Shown piece after piece: positions 56,407 through 64,000 of a stretch of DNA of 64,000 nucleotides. Source of the stretch: a virus; IMG/VR virus record IMGVR_UViG_3300009091_000012, positions 1 through 64,000 of that record. One strand, given 5' to 3'. The position numbers and the translations under genes are program-made. The first letter of the stretch is position 1. The number at the start of each line of letters is the position of its first letter. Under the pieces are notes generated by a model. It searched no databases. It worked only from the letters and a program-made list of their open reading frames with translations, and was not told where the DNA came from.

Positions 56407-59034
56407 ATGGACGAAATGGAAGAGTGGGCCACGCTAGAGCTGGCCATGGCAGAACTGGGTGTCAAACACATGCGCGACCTGTTCGGGGGGAACATCCCCG
56501 TCGCGCAGGTTCTGCAAGGAATTGCGGCTGGCTTGGCCGACTGCGATGTCACGGTCGTGGTAGACCCGAAAGTGACAGTTCCGCAGGCGATCCCGAGCCA
56601 GAGAAAGATCCTTCTTCCAGCCCACGTGAAGTCGGAGCGGGCGTTGCTGATCGTGTCCTGGTATCTCGATCATGAGACCGGGCATATCATCTTCACCCCG
56701 CCGCCCGAGAACACCGTGGAAGGCTGGAAGCAACAGTCCCGTATGCTCGATGTCTGCAAGGCAAAGGGCTATACGGAGATCCCGGAAGAGCTGATCAAGA
56801 CGGCGCACTTCTTCCTCAACTGTGTTGAGGATGCTCGCGTCGAAAACCTGATGGTACGCCGGTTTCCGGGGTGCAAGAAGCACTTCATCGGCGGGCCGAT
56901 TGCGTTGGATCTGCAAGATCCGTTCACGCCGACGCTGGAGAAAGCCAAGGAGATCCAGGCAGCGAACAACCTGCCGCATCCACCGCTGAATCCGTTCTTC
57001 GTCGGAGAGTTGCACGCGAATGCGCTTCTGAACGGTAAGCACGGCCAGTTGGACCGGGACTATATCCGGGGAATCGCGCCGCCGCATGTGAGCTGGGTGC
57101 TCGATGCAGTGGACGATACCTTCGGGGATATCCGGGATGTGTGCGCCGTGACGTTGGAAGATCTGGCAGCGCGGGTGGATAAGGTCATGGCGCTTATCCT
57201 GGAGAAAAAGCTCCCGGATATGAGTGAGGCCGAAGAGAGCGAAGGCGATCAGGAAGGCGAGGAGCAGGGTGGCGACGATCGCTTTGCCGAAGAGTTCGCC
57301 AAGCCCAAGAAGGGCAAGAAGAGCAAGAAGGGCAAGAAGGGAGACAAGGATGAGCAATCCGATAGTGACTCCGATGGAGCAGATGAAGCTGGAGAAGGAG
57401 ATTCTGACGAATCTGAGTCCGGAGACGGAAGCGATAATGATGCTGGTGCAGGAAGCGTGGGAGACGAAGATGAGTCAGATTCGGAAGGAGAATCGGACTC
57501 TGAGGGAGGAGAAGGAGACGCTGCTGGCGAACATGATGGCAGCGAGGAGGACGATGAGGATTCTGAAGACGATGATTCAGAATCTGATGGCGTATCCGGG
57601 GCCGGAGATGACGAAGACGATTCAGATGAAGGTGATTCGGCGTCTGGGGGAGACGATGAAGAGGGCGACGACGGAGATGACGAGGATGACGCCGATGAAG
57701 ATTCTGGAGACGACGGCACCGAAGGCGATGACCAAGATGATGAAGGAGATCGAGACGGAAGCGAAGAAGGCGAAGAGGACGCTGAGGGAGATGGAGAAGA
57801 CGAAGAAGAAGTCGCTGCCGAAGGCGATTCCGACGACGCGCTGACCGGAGACATCAGCAAGCAGGCGCAGTTCGATCAGTTGATTGAGTGGGCGCAGGAT
57901 GCTCAGACGGACATGGCGCAGCTCATGCGAGAGGCGCAGGAAGCGGAGGAAGCGGCCAAGCAGCAAGCGGCTGTAGAGTCGAACAGCGCCACAGCCGGTT
58001 CACCGAGTATGGAGCATGCCCCGGATGCGGAGGGGATGCCTGACGAGTATCTGGCACGGTTGGACCCCGGAGTCGGGGTGGTCGTGATCGCGGATCAGGA
58101 TCTGGACGCACTGGTTCAGGATGATGACTCCGCCTTCCAGGAGTATGACCGGTTTATCCAGGAGATTATGCCCCATGATCTGGGGCCAGCCGCTCGGCGG
58201 CTGATGGGCAAGTTCAAGAGCGCACCGGGCAAAGCGTGGCAGGGGAATCGGATCAACCCGAAGATGCTGCAACCGATCATGTCCGGACACGCTCATGGCC
58301 GACCGCTGTATCTCCGACGCCAGGAGACGGTGCAAAGCAAAAAGGGCGTGGTCGTCATGCTGTGCATCGATTGCTCAGGCTCGATGATCTCGGATGTGCC
58401 GGGGTTGAATCTCCCGAGACCGCACAACTCCAAGTTCGCGATCTCGCACGCAGCAGGCCGGGGGATCGCTCGGCTATTGCAGCGGATACAGGTGCCGTTT
58501 GCGGTGATGGGCTACACCACCGATACGACGAACAACAATCGTCGTAACTATAACGCATCGAGGCAGATGGACATCGTCAACTTCTTGTTCAAGGATTTCC
58601 ACGAGCCGTGGACGACTTGTGAGCAGAAGATGCTGGCGATGAACGCTTTCACTCGCACGACTTATAAGGGCCGGTATATCTATCCGGAAACCAATTCCGA
58701 TGGTGAGTCGCTGCTGTGGGCGGCGACACAGATCATCACCCGACCGGAGGATCGGAAGATCATGATCGTGCTGTCGGATGGGCTGCCAGCGGCAGGGGAC
58801 TACACGATGCAGTCCAAGTTCCTGAAGTGGGCAGTGCGCCGGATCGAGATCGCGGGCATTCACATTGGAGCGTTGGGTATTGGAGATCGTGGTGTGACCC
58901 ACTACTACCGGATGTATGAACTGCTGGATGTGTTCCCCCAAGGTTGGGGAGACAAGCACACGGCACCGTTCCTCATCCAGGAGAAGCTGATCACACTCAT
59001 CGATCGGTTGGCAACGGACCAGACGGGGAGCTAA
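56407..59034 (+). CDS. cobT: CobT-like protein: metalloprotease-like domain, acidic linker, VWA domain
   Basis: 875 residues. The N-terminal domain has 'LDHETGHIIF' (HExxH, 89-93) and 'NCVEDARVENLM' (138-149), the pair seen in gluzincin-type metalloproteases and in CobT. Residues about 315-480 are almost only Asp, Glu, Ser and Gly. The C-terminal VWA domain has the MIDAS 'CIDCSGSM' (Asp655, Ser657, Ser659) and a later 'VLSDGLP'. VWA proteins of this class are partners of MoxR/CobS ATPases. The linker DNA also holds a long second frame. Confidence 0.85.
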   Translation: MDEMEEWATLELAMAELGVKHMRDLFGGNIPVAQVLQGIAAGLADCDVTVVVDPKVTVPQAIPSQRKILLPAHVKSERALLIVSWYLDHETGHIIFTPPPENTVEGWKQQSRMLDVCKAKGYTEIPEELIKTAHFFLNCVEDARVENLMVRRFPGCKKHFIGGPIALDLQDPFTPTLEKAKEIQAANNLPHPPLNPFFVGELHANALLNGKHGQLDRDYIRGIAPPHVSWVLDAVDDTFGDIRDVCAVTLEDLAARVDKVMALILEKKLPDMSEAEESEGDQEGEEQGGDDRFAEEFAKPKKGKKSKKGKKGDKDEQSDSDSDGADEAGEGDSDESESGDGSDNDAGAGSVGDEDESDSEGESDSEGGEGDAAGEHDGSEEDDEDSEDDDSESDGVSGAGDDEDDSDEGDSASGGDDEEGDDGDDEDDADEDSGDDGTEGDDQDDEGDRDGSEEGEEDAEGDGEDEEEVAAEGDSDDALTGDISKQAQFDQLIEWAQDAQTDMAQLMREAQEAEEAAKQQAAVESNSATAGSPSMEHAPDAEGMPDEYLARLDPGVGVVVIADQDLDALVQDDDSAFQEYDRFIQEIMPHDLGPAARRLMGKFKSAPGKAWQGNRINPKMLQPIMSGHAHGRPLYLRRQETVQSKKGVVVMLCIDCSGSMISDVPGLNLPRPHNSKFAISHAAGRGIARLLQRIQVPFAVMGYTTDTTNNNRRNYNASRQMDIVNFLFKDFHEPWTTCEQKMLAMNAFTRTTYKGRYIYPETNSDGESLLWAATQIITRPEDRKIMIVLSDGLPAAGDYTMQSKFLKWAVRRIEIAGIHIGALGIGDRGVTHYYRMYELLDVFPQGWGDKHTAPFLIQEKLITLIDRLATDQTGS

Positions 59035-59043
59035 GGGGAACAT

Positions 59044-60903
59044 ATGCGCTCACTGTCAGTGACCCAGGGTGTTGTACTGGACCCGTTTTCGATTCTTGCC
59101 TCGGGGGTGATGCGCCAGCATGGAGGGCTGAAGATCACGGGCGATCTGGACTGCCTGCACGGAGAAGCCAGATTCAAACAAGCGTTTGTCAATGCGTGCT
59201 ACTTCGCTGAGTCGATGACCGTGGTAGGACCGATCGCTCAGCTTATCCAGGAGCATACGGACCCTGCAACGCACGCAGCGTTGGCATGGCGGGCAACTCC
59301 GACGACTGGGGATAACCGTGACTTCTTCAACCAGTTGAAGCAGTTCATGGCCCAGAATAACCTGGACAAGATCCCCTCGGATCTGATCTTCGGTTCCATG
59401 TCGGACGTGGACTATCGGCTGCATACGATGCCGGATGTGACGTTGGGGCATAAGCGCAACGACTATGGCTCGGATGACTTCCAGTCGAGGCTGTTCGAGC
59501 AGCTCTTTCAGAGCACGTGGCGGCAGTTCCGGATCGACTCTAGAGCGCGGGCTTTGAGGCCGAATCTGGACCAGTCGTTCTTCACGTATAGACCGGAATC
59601 GATCATTAAGGGCAGTCCGGTATCGGCACTGATGGCGGTGATCTTCACCTTCAAGAAGCCGGTGGGGCCTCTGGCGGTGGGAGAGCTGACCAATCTGGCA
59701 TCGTGGCCACCCGTGGTGTTCCTGCTGCCGGTGTTGGCTCCGGCGTTCGCTTCCATTGATGATGACGATGTCTACCATAGCCCAGCGGGGGCAGTGGTCC
59801 GGAATCAACCGGCGATGATGACCTATCAGCTCCGGATTCCGGAGAGCAACAAGGTGAGGAACCATACGCTGCCTTATGGTCAGCCGTATCGGTTGTCCTC
59901 GGTGCATTCGTGGGGCAAGGAGCCGGATACGCTGCGGTCGCTGTCGGACGTGTTCAAGGCTCTGTGGTCGCAGGCCGCGCAGTACTCAGCCTGGAATCTT
60001 CGGTATGAGTGGGACGCGAAGGCGACCTCGTTGCCGGTCGGAGAGCTGGCTCTGGATCCGATCGGAGCCGGTCGGCGTATCCGGAGTCATAACCGGTTCT
60101 CCGGCAGGTATCCGCTGCACGCTCCGGCGATGCTGTGGGAGACGGGGATCTATAGCGTATCGGGAGGTAGTGCTCCGAGGCTGTGGGGTTGGGAACCTGA
60201 GCGAGGTGAGAGTCAGTACATGGATTTCGTTCACCGAGCGCATCTGTTCACGAATCAGCTTCGCTCGTATCGTAGTGGTGGTGGCAAGGAGTTCCTGTTC
60301 GTCTTTCCGAGCTACTTCCAAGAGGAAGTGAGCGATCACTTCCTGCCGACTGCTATCACCTTGGCTCGTTGGATGCTGGTGAAGCACGCCGGGTTGGAGG
60401 ACTTCGTGGACGGGCATGTTGTTGCCACGAATAAGCCGGGGGATGGTGGAGCCACAGCGGAAGAGCTGGCGGCTGACCCGGAGCTGGAGCCTGGGGTTGG
60501 CGGACGGTCTCTTGCGGATCGGCTGGCCGATCACCTGGGACAACAGAATATGCAGAACGAGGGTGCGCTGCCGGTGCATCGGGTGAAAACGCCTATCGGT
60601 TTCGATAAGACCGGTGACCCGACTGTGTTCGGGCTGGCGGTTGATACGACTGCCGAAAACGTGATGCACTATCACGAAGCGCACAACGGTATCAACATTA
60701 CCGACGAGAACCTGGAGAAGATGGTCAACGGTGTCCAGGTCCAGGGTAACTTCAAGTTCCTCGATGCTTTCTGCTCCAAGAGCACGAAGGATCTGACGGA
60801 CGTGTTCGCCACCGTGAGCAAGAAAGCCGTGTCGAAGATGCGGGCTGGCGAACTCGTGGACGAGAGCATGGTGGTCGATCTGTTCGACGACATGCTGGAC
60901 TAA
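59044..60903 (+). CDS. unknown protein in the CobS/CobT operon
   Basis: 619 residues, 9 nt after the VWA gene, with AGGGGAA before the ATG. No family recognised. Mixed alpha/beta with a hydrophobic stretch ('WPPVVFLLPVLAPAFASIDDDD'), several His/Trp clusters and a C-terminal helical acidic end. It may be the substrate or a scaffold of the ATPase/VWA pair, judging by gene order only. Confidence 0.75.
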   Translation: MRSLSVTQGVVLDPFSILASGVMRQHGGLKITGDLDCLHGEARFKQAFVNACYFAESMTVVGPIAQLIQEHTDPATHAALAWRATPTTGDNRDFFNQLKQFMAQNNLDKIPSDLIFGSMSDVDYRLHTMPDVTLGHKRNDYGSDDFQSRLFEQLFQSTWRQFRIDSRARALRPNLDQSFFTYRPESIIKGSPVSALMAVIFTFKKPVGPLAVGELTNLASWPPVVFLLPVLAPAFASIDDDDVYHSPAGAVVRNQPAMMTYQLRIPESNKVRNHTLPYGQPYRLSSVHSWGKEPDTLRSLSDVFKALWSQAAQYSAWNLRYEWDAKATSLPVGELALDPIGAGRRIRSHNRFSGRYPLHAPAMLWETGIYSVSGGSAPRLWGWEPERGESQYMDFVHRAHLFTNQLRSYRSGGGKEFLFVFPSYFQEEVSDHFLPTAITLARWMLVKHAGLEDFVDGHVVATNKPGDGGATAEELAADPELEPGVGGRSLADRLADHLGQQNMQNEGALPVHRVKTPIGFDKTGDPTVFGLAVDTTAENVMHYHEAHNGINITDENLEKMVNGVQVQGNFKFLDAFCSKSTKDLTDVFATVSKKAVSKMRAGELVDESMVVDLFDDMLD

Positions 60904-60916
60904 GCAGGGGGATAAC

Positions 60917-61825
60917 ATGGACACCTCTCTGGTTCTTGGTCGAACAGGATCGTTTGACGAGGAGACAGGGCTGTTTGTCCTGACAGGCGGGTATCCCGAT
61001 TTTGGCTTAACGCCGGAAACGGTGCGTGCTATCGGTAAAAGCCGGGATGGGGTGGAGATGAACTCCACCCTTCCGTTCATGGACAATAAGCTCCAGACCA
61101 AGAACAACGTGATGTTTGTCGATCAGACGCCGGGTGCTTTCAAAGATCCGGTGAAGTTTGCAGGAGGGCTTAAGACACTCATCGACCATTGCGAGCGTGT
61201 TGCGGTTCATAAGGGAGTTTTTGCACTGGATGTTTCTTCAGACTCGATGTTTTATCGGTGGGGCATCGCGAAGATCGCAGAGCGCCGGTACGTGACTGAG
61301 TGGATGGGGTTGTTGCCCCCAGAGCATGTACTAAAGGTGATCCTCAAGCAACAGGGGGTGGCAACGAAGCGTACCATCCTCTTTGCGACTGGTGTTCCAC
61401 CGTCAGCCGGTGGCCGGATGTGGTTGGTGTCACCACACGGTTTCCCGTGGTGGGGTGAGCAGTCCAAGGTGGTCCTCGACATGGGCGGCTCGACTGATAT
61501 CGAGCAGGCTATGATGATGAATAAGTTCTTGTTCCTGCTTGTCCCACATGCCGTCCCGATGATCTCCGGTCACCGGAAGCTGCAACAGGATGAGCTAAAT
61601 CCACGAATCCTCTGCTACGACAGTTTTGACGAAGGGGCTTACCCTCTGGAGGTGGATAGCTTTTTGGCTAAGGTGATCCAGAGCAGCACGACGTTACAGC
61701 AGGGAGCCGATCGCTTGCGGTGGCTGTATGAGAATGCAGCGGCAGGGGCCGGGGTCGCCGCCCAGGCCCAGGATTTCGGGGTGGACCACGCCTTGGCCCT
61801 GCCCGAGAACGACGAGATGTGGTGA
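60917..61825 (+). CDS. unknown protein in the CobS/CobT operon
   Basis: 302 residues. No family recognised. The central part ('KRTILFATGVPPSAGGRMWL') and the 'LDVSSDSMFYRWG' segment suggest an alpha/beta enzyme-like fold; the end is Ala-rich and disordered. It follows at 13 nt and precedes the next gene by 3 nt. Confidence 0.7.
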   Translation: MDTSLVLGRTGSFDEETGLFVLTGGYPDFGLTPETVRAIGKSRDGVEMNSTLPFMDNKLQTKNNVMFVDQTPGAFKDPVKFAGGLKTLIDHCERVAVHKGVFALDVSSDSMFYRWGIAKIAERRYVTEWMGLLPPEHVLKVILKQQGVATKRTILFATGVPPSAGGRMWLVSPHGFPWWGEQSKVVLDMGGSTDIEQAMMMNKFLFLLVPHAVPMISGHRKLQQDELNPRILCYDSFDEGAYPLEVDSFLAKVIQSSTTLQQGADRLRWLYENAAAGAGVAAQAQDFGVDHALALPENDEMW

Positions 61826-61828
61826 GGT

Positions 61829-62440
61829 ATGTCCTACGCAAAGACGTATAAGGCTACGTTTCTTGAAGATATCAGTCAATTCCCCAGGGTTTGGAACTAT
61901 GGTCAGTACCGGAGCAACAACTACGGTGAGCACACTGTGGCGGTGTCGGTTGGTGGAGTAGACTTTTTCTATAGCTACAAGACGCTGGTTGCGTTTTCTG
62001 ATGATAAGACTCTTGTTGTGCATAGCAACAATTGGACCCGAACAACCGGCAAGCACCTGACCTGGATCAAGCGAGCACGTCCAGCGGGGATGCCTTGCAT
62101 TACTGCTGATCATCCTACATTCGTAGCGATGCTCTATAACCTGTTGAGAGCAACAGGGTTAGTCGCCCGCAACTACGCGAAGAAGGTGCCTTGTAGGGTT
62201 CAGGCGTTGGAGACTGGGGAGATTATCGATGGGAATATCCCGTCAGCGGTGACCCTGACCCCTGGGCGAGCGTACGTACGAGATCAGGAACGGAAGATGG
62301 CGAAGGCAAAGGAGAAGGAGGAGGAGAAGGCGCGTAAGCTGCGCCTTAAGCTCCGGAAGGAACGGCGGTTGGAGAAGAAGCGACGGGAGGAGATGTTTTC
62401 GGGGTTGATGCCCCTTGAGATAGTGGAGGAAATGCTGTGA
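61829..62440 (+). CDS. protein with basic coiled-coil C-terminus
   Basis: 203 residues. The first half is beta-rich ('HTVAVSVGGVDFFYSYKTLV'), seen in several uncharacterised phage proteins. Residues 155-192 are a Lys/Glu/Arg helix ('KAKEKEEEKARKLRLKLRKE'). The function is unknown. Its stop overlaps the methyltransferase GTG (GTGA). Confidence 0.7.
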   Translation: MSYAKTYKATFLEDISQFPRVWNYGQYRSNNYGEHTVAVSVGGVDFFYSYKTLVAFSDDKTLVVHSNNWTRTTGKHLTWIKRARPAGMPCITADHPTFVAMLYNLLRATGLVARNYAKKVPCRVQALETGEIIDGNIPSAVTLTPGRAYVRDQERKMAKAKEKEEEKARKLRLKLRKERRLEKKRREEMFSGLMPLEIVEEML

Positions 62441-63228
62441 GCCGAGTGGCGCTGGCAGAGGCAGTTGAGCAAGGGCTGGAGAATCCGTTCACGACCGAAT
62501 ATCTGGAAAAGGAAATCCAGTTTTACAACCCGGTGCCGTATGCCAAGGATGGGTTGGTCCTCAAGCTCAAATCGATCAAACACCCTGTCCGCATCGATGA
62601 GTACCTCAACAAGCAGATGGTGTGTGAGGGACCGGCTATCCCGATCCTTACGTTTGACGGTACGATCTGGATGAGCCTGACGTGGCTGGAAGTGGAGTCG
62701 CATTGGGTACCGTTCCAGACCTTTGGCGGGGATATCCTGGTTGGTGGCCTCGGGATGGGGTATGCGGCGCTTCGGTTCGCGGCGATGGAGCATGTTGATT
62801 CCGTCACCGTGTACGAGACGGACAAGAGGGTGATCGACTTCTTCCAGGCTACCCAAGGAGATCGCCCGGAGCAGGCTAAGATCCGGGTTATCCACGAGGA
62901 CATCCACAAGGCCCAGGGCCGCTACGAGTTCGCCTTTATTGATATCTATCCGACGCTATTGCCGGATGAGCTGCTGAGGGACGCGAGGTTCTTCTGTGAG
63001 AGCCGTCCTGGTCTGTCGATCATGGAGACTCCCCACTTCTGGGGGCAGGAGCTTGCGTGGCTGACCCTGATGCAGCGGCGGGTGTACAAGCCGTTTAGTC
63101 TGTCCTATGTCGAGCGTATGTTCTTTGAGTATTGGTGGAAAACAGATAAGCCTGATCTTGCCCGTGAGATCGAGGATGTTCGCTTCTGTTCATCTTTGGC
63201 GAAGGTGATGAGCAGGGTGGAGGACTAA
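62437..63228 (+). CDS. SAM-dependent methyltransferase-like protein (Rossmann fold)
   Basis: 263 residues from GTG 62437. Class I methyltransferase features: motif I 'ILVGGLGMGYAALRFA' (about 100-115), acidic end of strand 2 'VTVYETDKRVI', motif 'IRVIHEDIHKA', and 'YEFAFIDIYPTL' as strand 4. The layout is nearest to the spermidine-synthase-like branch, but the substrate is unknown. It ends the chain of genes that starts with the AAA+ ATPase. Confidence 0.7.
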   Translation: MSRVALAEAVEQGLENPFTTEYLEKEIQFYNPVPYAKDGLVLKLKSIKHPVRIDEYLNKQMVCEGPAIPILTFDGTIWMSLTWLEVESHWVPFQTFGGDILVGGLGMGYAALRFAAMEHVDSVTVYETDKRVIDFFQATQGDRPEQAKIRVIHEDIHKAQGRYEFAFIDIYPTLLPDELLRDARFFCESRPGLSIMETPHFWGQELAWLTLMQRRVYKPFSLSYVERMFFEYWWKTDKPDLAREIEDVRFCSSLAKVMSRVED

Positions 63229-63229
63229 G

Positions 63230-63430
63230 ATGCCGAATACGTCCAAGCCATGGCGCGTGCAGTATCAGCATCCTTGTCAGGGTTGTGGTAAACCAACTGA
63301 ATATGTGTGGTGCCAAGAGTGCTGTGACAAGGGTTTGGCAAAGTGTCCTCATGGGAACAAGGCCGGAGAGTGTGATGCCTGTGACCGAGAGGGCGACTTT
63401 GCCTATGACTCAGGGAGGGAAAGCCGATGA
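63230..63430 (+). CDS. Cys-rich zinc protein
   Basis: 66 residues. 'PCQGCGK', 'WCQECCDKG', 'KCPHG' and 'ECDACDRE' give nine Cys in CxxC-like pairs, enough for two zinc sites. Likely a protein- or RNA-binding adaptor. The next gene begins in its stop (ATGA). Confidence 0.7.
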   Translation: MPNTSKPWRVQYQHPCQGCGKPTEYVWCQECCDKGLAKCPHGNKAGECDACDREGDFAYDSGRESR

Positions 63431-63978
63431 GCAAACGGCAGGTGCTGGTCGAATCGATCACCGAGTGCCTGATCAAACGTGATCGAGTTGAACTAAACAT
63501 CAAGCTCTATGATGAGAACCTTGCGACTGTCAATCTTACCAGTAAGAATAATCCTGGTGGAGAAGCATGGGATTGGGCGCAGGGGAATTGGCCGGAGTTC
63601 GTGCCGGAGGAGAAGGAGTTCGAGCTGATCGCCAGTGATGGTAGCCTGGTGAAGGTTAAAGCGCCGGTTAAGTGGGTGTGCGTGACGGGGGTGGTCGATC
63701 CTAAAACTCGCAAGTCCTTGCCGATCGAAGAGTTGCGCGAGAGCCATGCCAGCAACAGAAGGTGGGGGGCGGCCAAAAGGGGACAGAAGGTCAAGCCGGT
63801 CAAGGTCAAGGAGCCAGTCCCACTTCAGGCCCAGAAGACCAAATCAAAGAATTCCCCGAAGGGGAATTCTTTGGCTAAGACCCCGAATAAGCTGGCCCCG
63901 GCGGAGGACGTGGGTGAGGTGGATTTGCAGGCGCTGATTGATGAGAGGGTGCAGGAAGTGATGGGAGAAGAAAATTAG
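63427..63978 (+). CDS. hypothetical protein with basic linker
   Basis: 183 residues. A compact N-terminal domain ('LVESITECLIKRDRVELNIK', '...VKWVCVTGVVDP') is followed by a Lys/Pro-rich linker (about 115-155) and an acidic helix at the end ('VDLQALIDERVQEVMG'). The linker DNA holds a perfect 13-bp inverted repeat. No family recognised. Confidence 0.7.
   Translation: MSKRQVLVESITECLIKRDRVELNIKLYDENLATVNLTSKNNPGGEAWDWAQGNWPEFVPEEKEFELIASDGSLVKVKAPVKWVCVTGVVDPKTRKSLPIEELRESHASNRRWGAAKRGQKVKPVKVKEPVPLQAQKTKSKNSPKGNSLAKTPNKLAPAEDVGEVDLQALIDERVQEVMGEEN
63845..63873 (+). repeat. 13-bp perfect inverted repeat inside a coding region
   Basis: CAAAGAATTCCCC-GAA-GGGGAATTCTTTG. It codes for a Lys/Ser/Asn/Pro-rich linker. 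No T-run beyond the stem. Confidence 0.7.
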
Positions 63979-64000
63979 TGACAACAAGAAGAAGGTGATG

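Noticed and set aside
57249-57860. Minus-strand Ser/Pro-rich open frame of 203 codons opposite the acidic linker
   Set aside because: It is the complement of GA(C/T/A/G) and TCN repeats and is expected to lack stops; no start signal.
63978-64000. Start of another gene at the right edge
   Set aside because: GTG 63978 runs into TGA after six codons, and the ATG at 63998 has no sequence left to judge.

Overview
The window is part of a large genome of a contractile-tailed phage (Caudoviricetes, myovirus type) that infects a Gram-negative host. The evidence is a contiguous baseplate set (gp53-, gp25-, gpJ/gp6-, gpI-, hub- and VgrG/gp5-like proteins), an amidase/holin/i-spanin/o-spanin lysis cassette (spanins imply an outer membrane), a T4-like replication set (UvsW-type helicase, DnaB-type helicase, TOPRIM primase) and a CobS/CobT-like AAA+/VWA pair. 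Almost every gene is on the + strand, tightly packed with ATGA, GTGA or TAATG overlaps. No tRNA, rRNA, CRISPR array, integrase or transposase was seen. Head, sheath, terminase and DNA polymerase genes are not in this window.

Layout. (1) 1-30.4 kb, late structural genes: the end of a tape-measure-like protein; tube-initiator-, wedge- and hub-type baseplate proteins; a 1717-residue beta-helix fibre; a papain-fold protein that lacks its cysteine; gp25, gpJ and gpI homologues; a repeat-rich tail fibre; a sulfotransferase; and several very large virion proteins, including a 1683-residue NHL-repeat protein. (2) 30.4-32.1 kb, lysis: amidase endolysin, two-TM holin, Rz-like and Rz1-like spanins, closed by a strong terminator. 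(3) 32.2-40.2 kb: metallophosphoesterase behind a 13-codon minicistron, a membrane protein, an HU-like protein with its own promoter, a probable small RNA, a UvsW-type helicase split into two genes, an unknown protein, replicative helicase and primase. (4) 40.2-41.7 kb: the only minus-strand gene, convergent with the primase, followed by a 486-nt divergent region with repeated TCCCAG/CTGGGA boxes, a G-run tract and hairpins. (5) 42.1-55.4 kb: about 36 mostly tiny genes in a probable early/accessory region. They are GC-richer at first, many are Cys-rich zinc-binding types, and one carries a ribosomal L7/L12-like motif and another a RanBP2-type finger. (6) 55.4-64 kb: a sigma70-like promoter drives a CobS/CobT-like ATPase/VWA-metalloprotease pair, followed by three unknown proteins, a Rossmann methyltransferase, a small zinc protein and a basic-tailed protein.

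How the genes work together. Regions 1 and 2 build the tail and lyse the cell. Region 3 remodels and unwinds DNA and primes synthesis. The divergent region at 41.7-42.1 kb is the best candidate for a replication or regulatory switch. Region 5 resembles host-takeover gene clusters. Region 6 looks like one operon in which an AAA+ motor and a MIDAS/metalloprotease partner act with adjacent unknown proteins on a target that cannot be named from sequence alone. All names rest on motifs read by eye; no database search was run.
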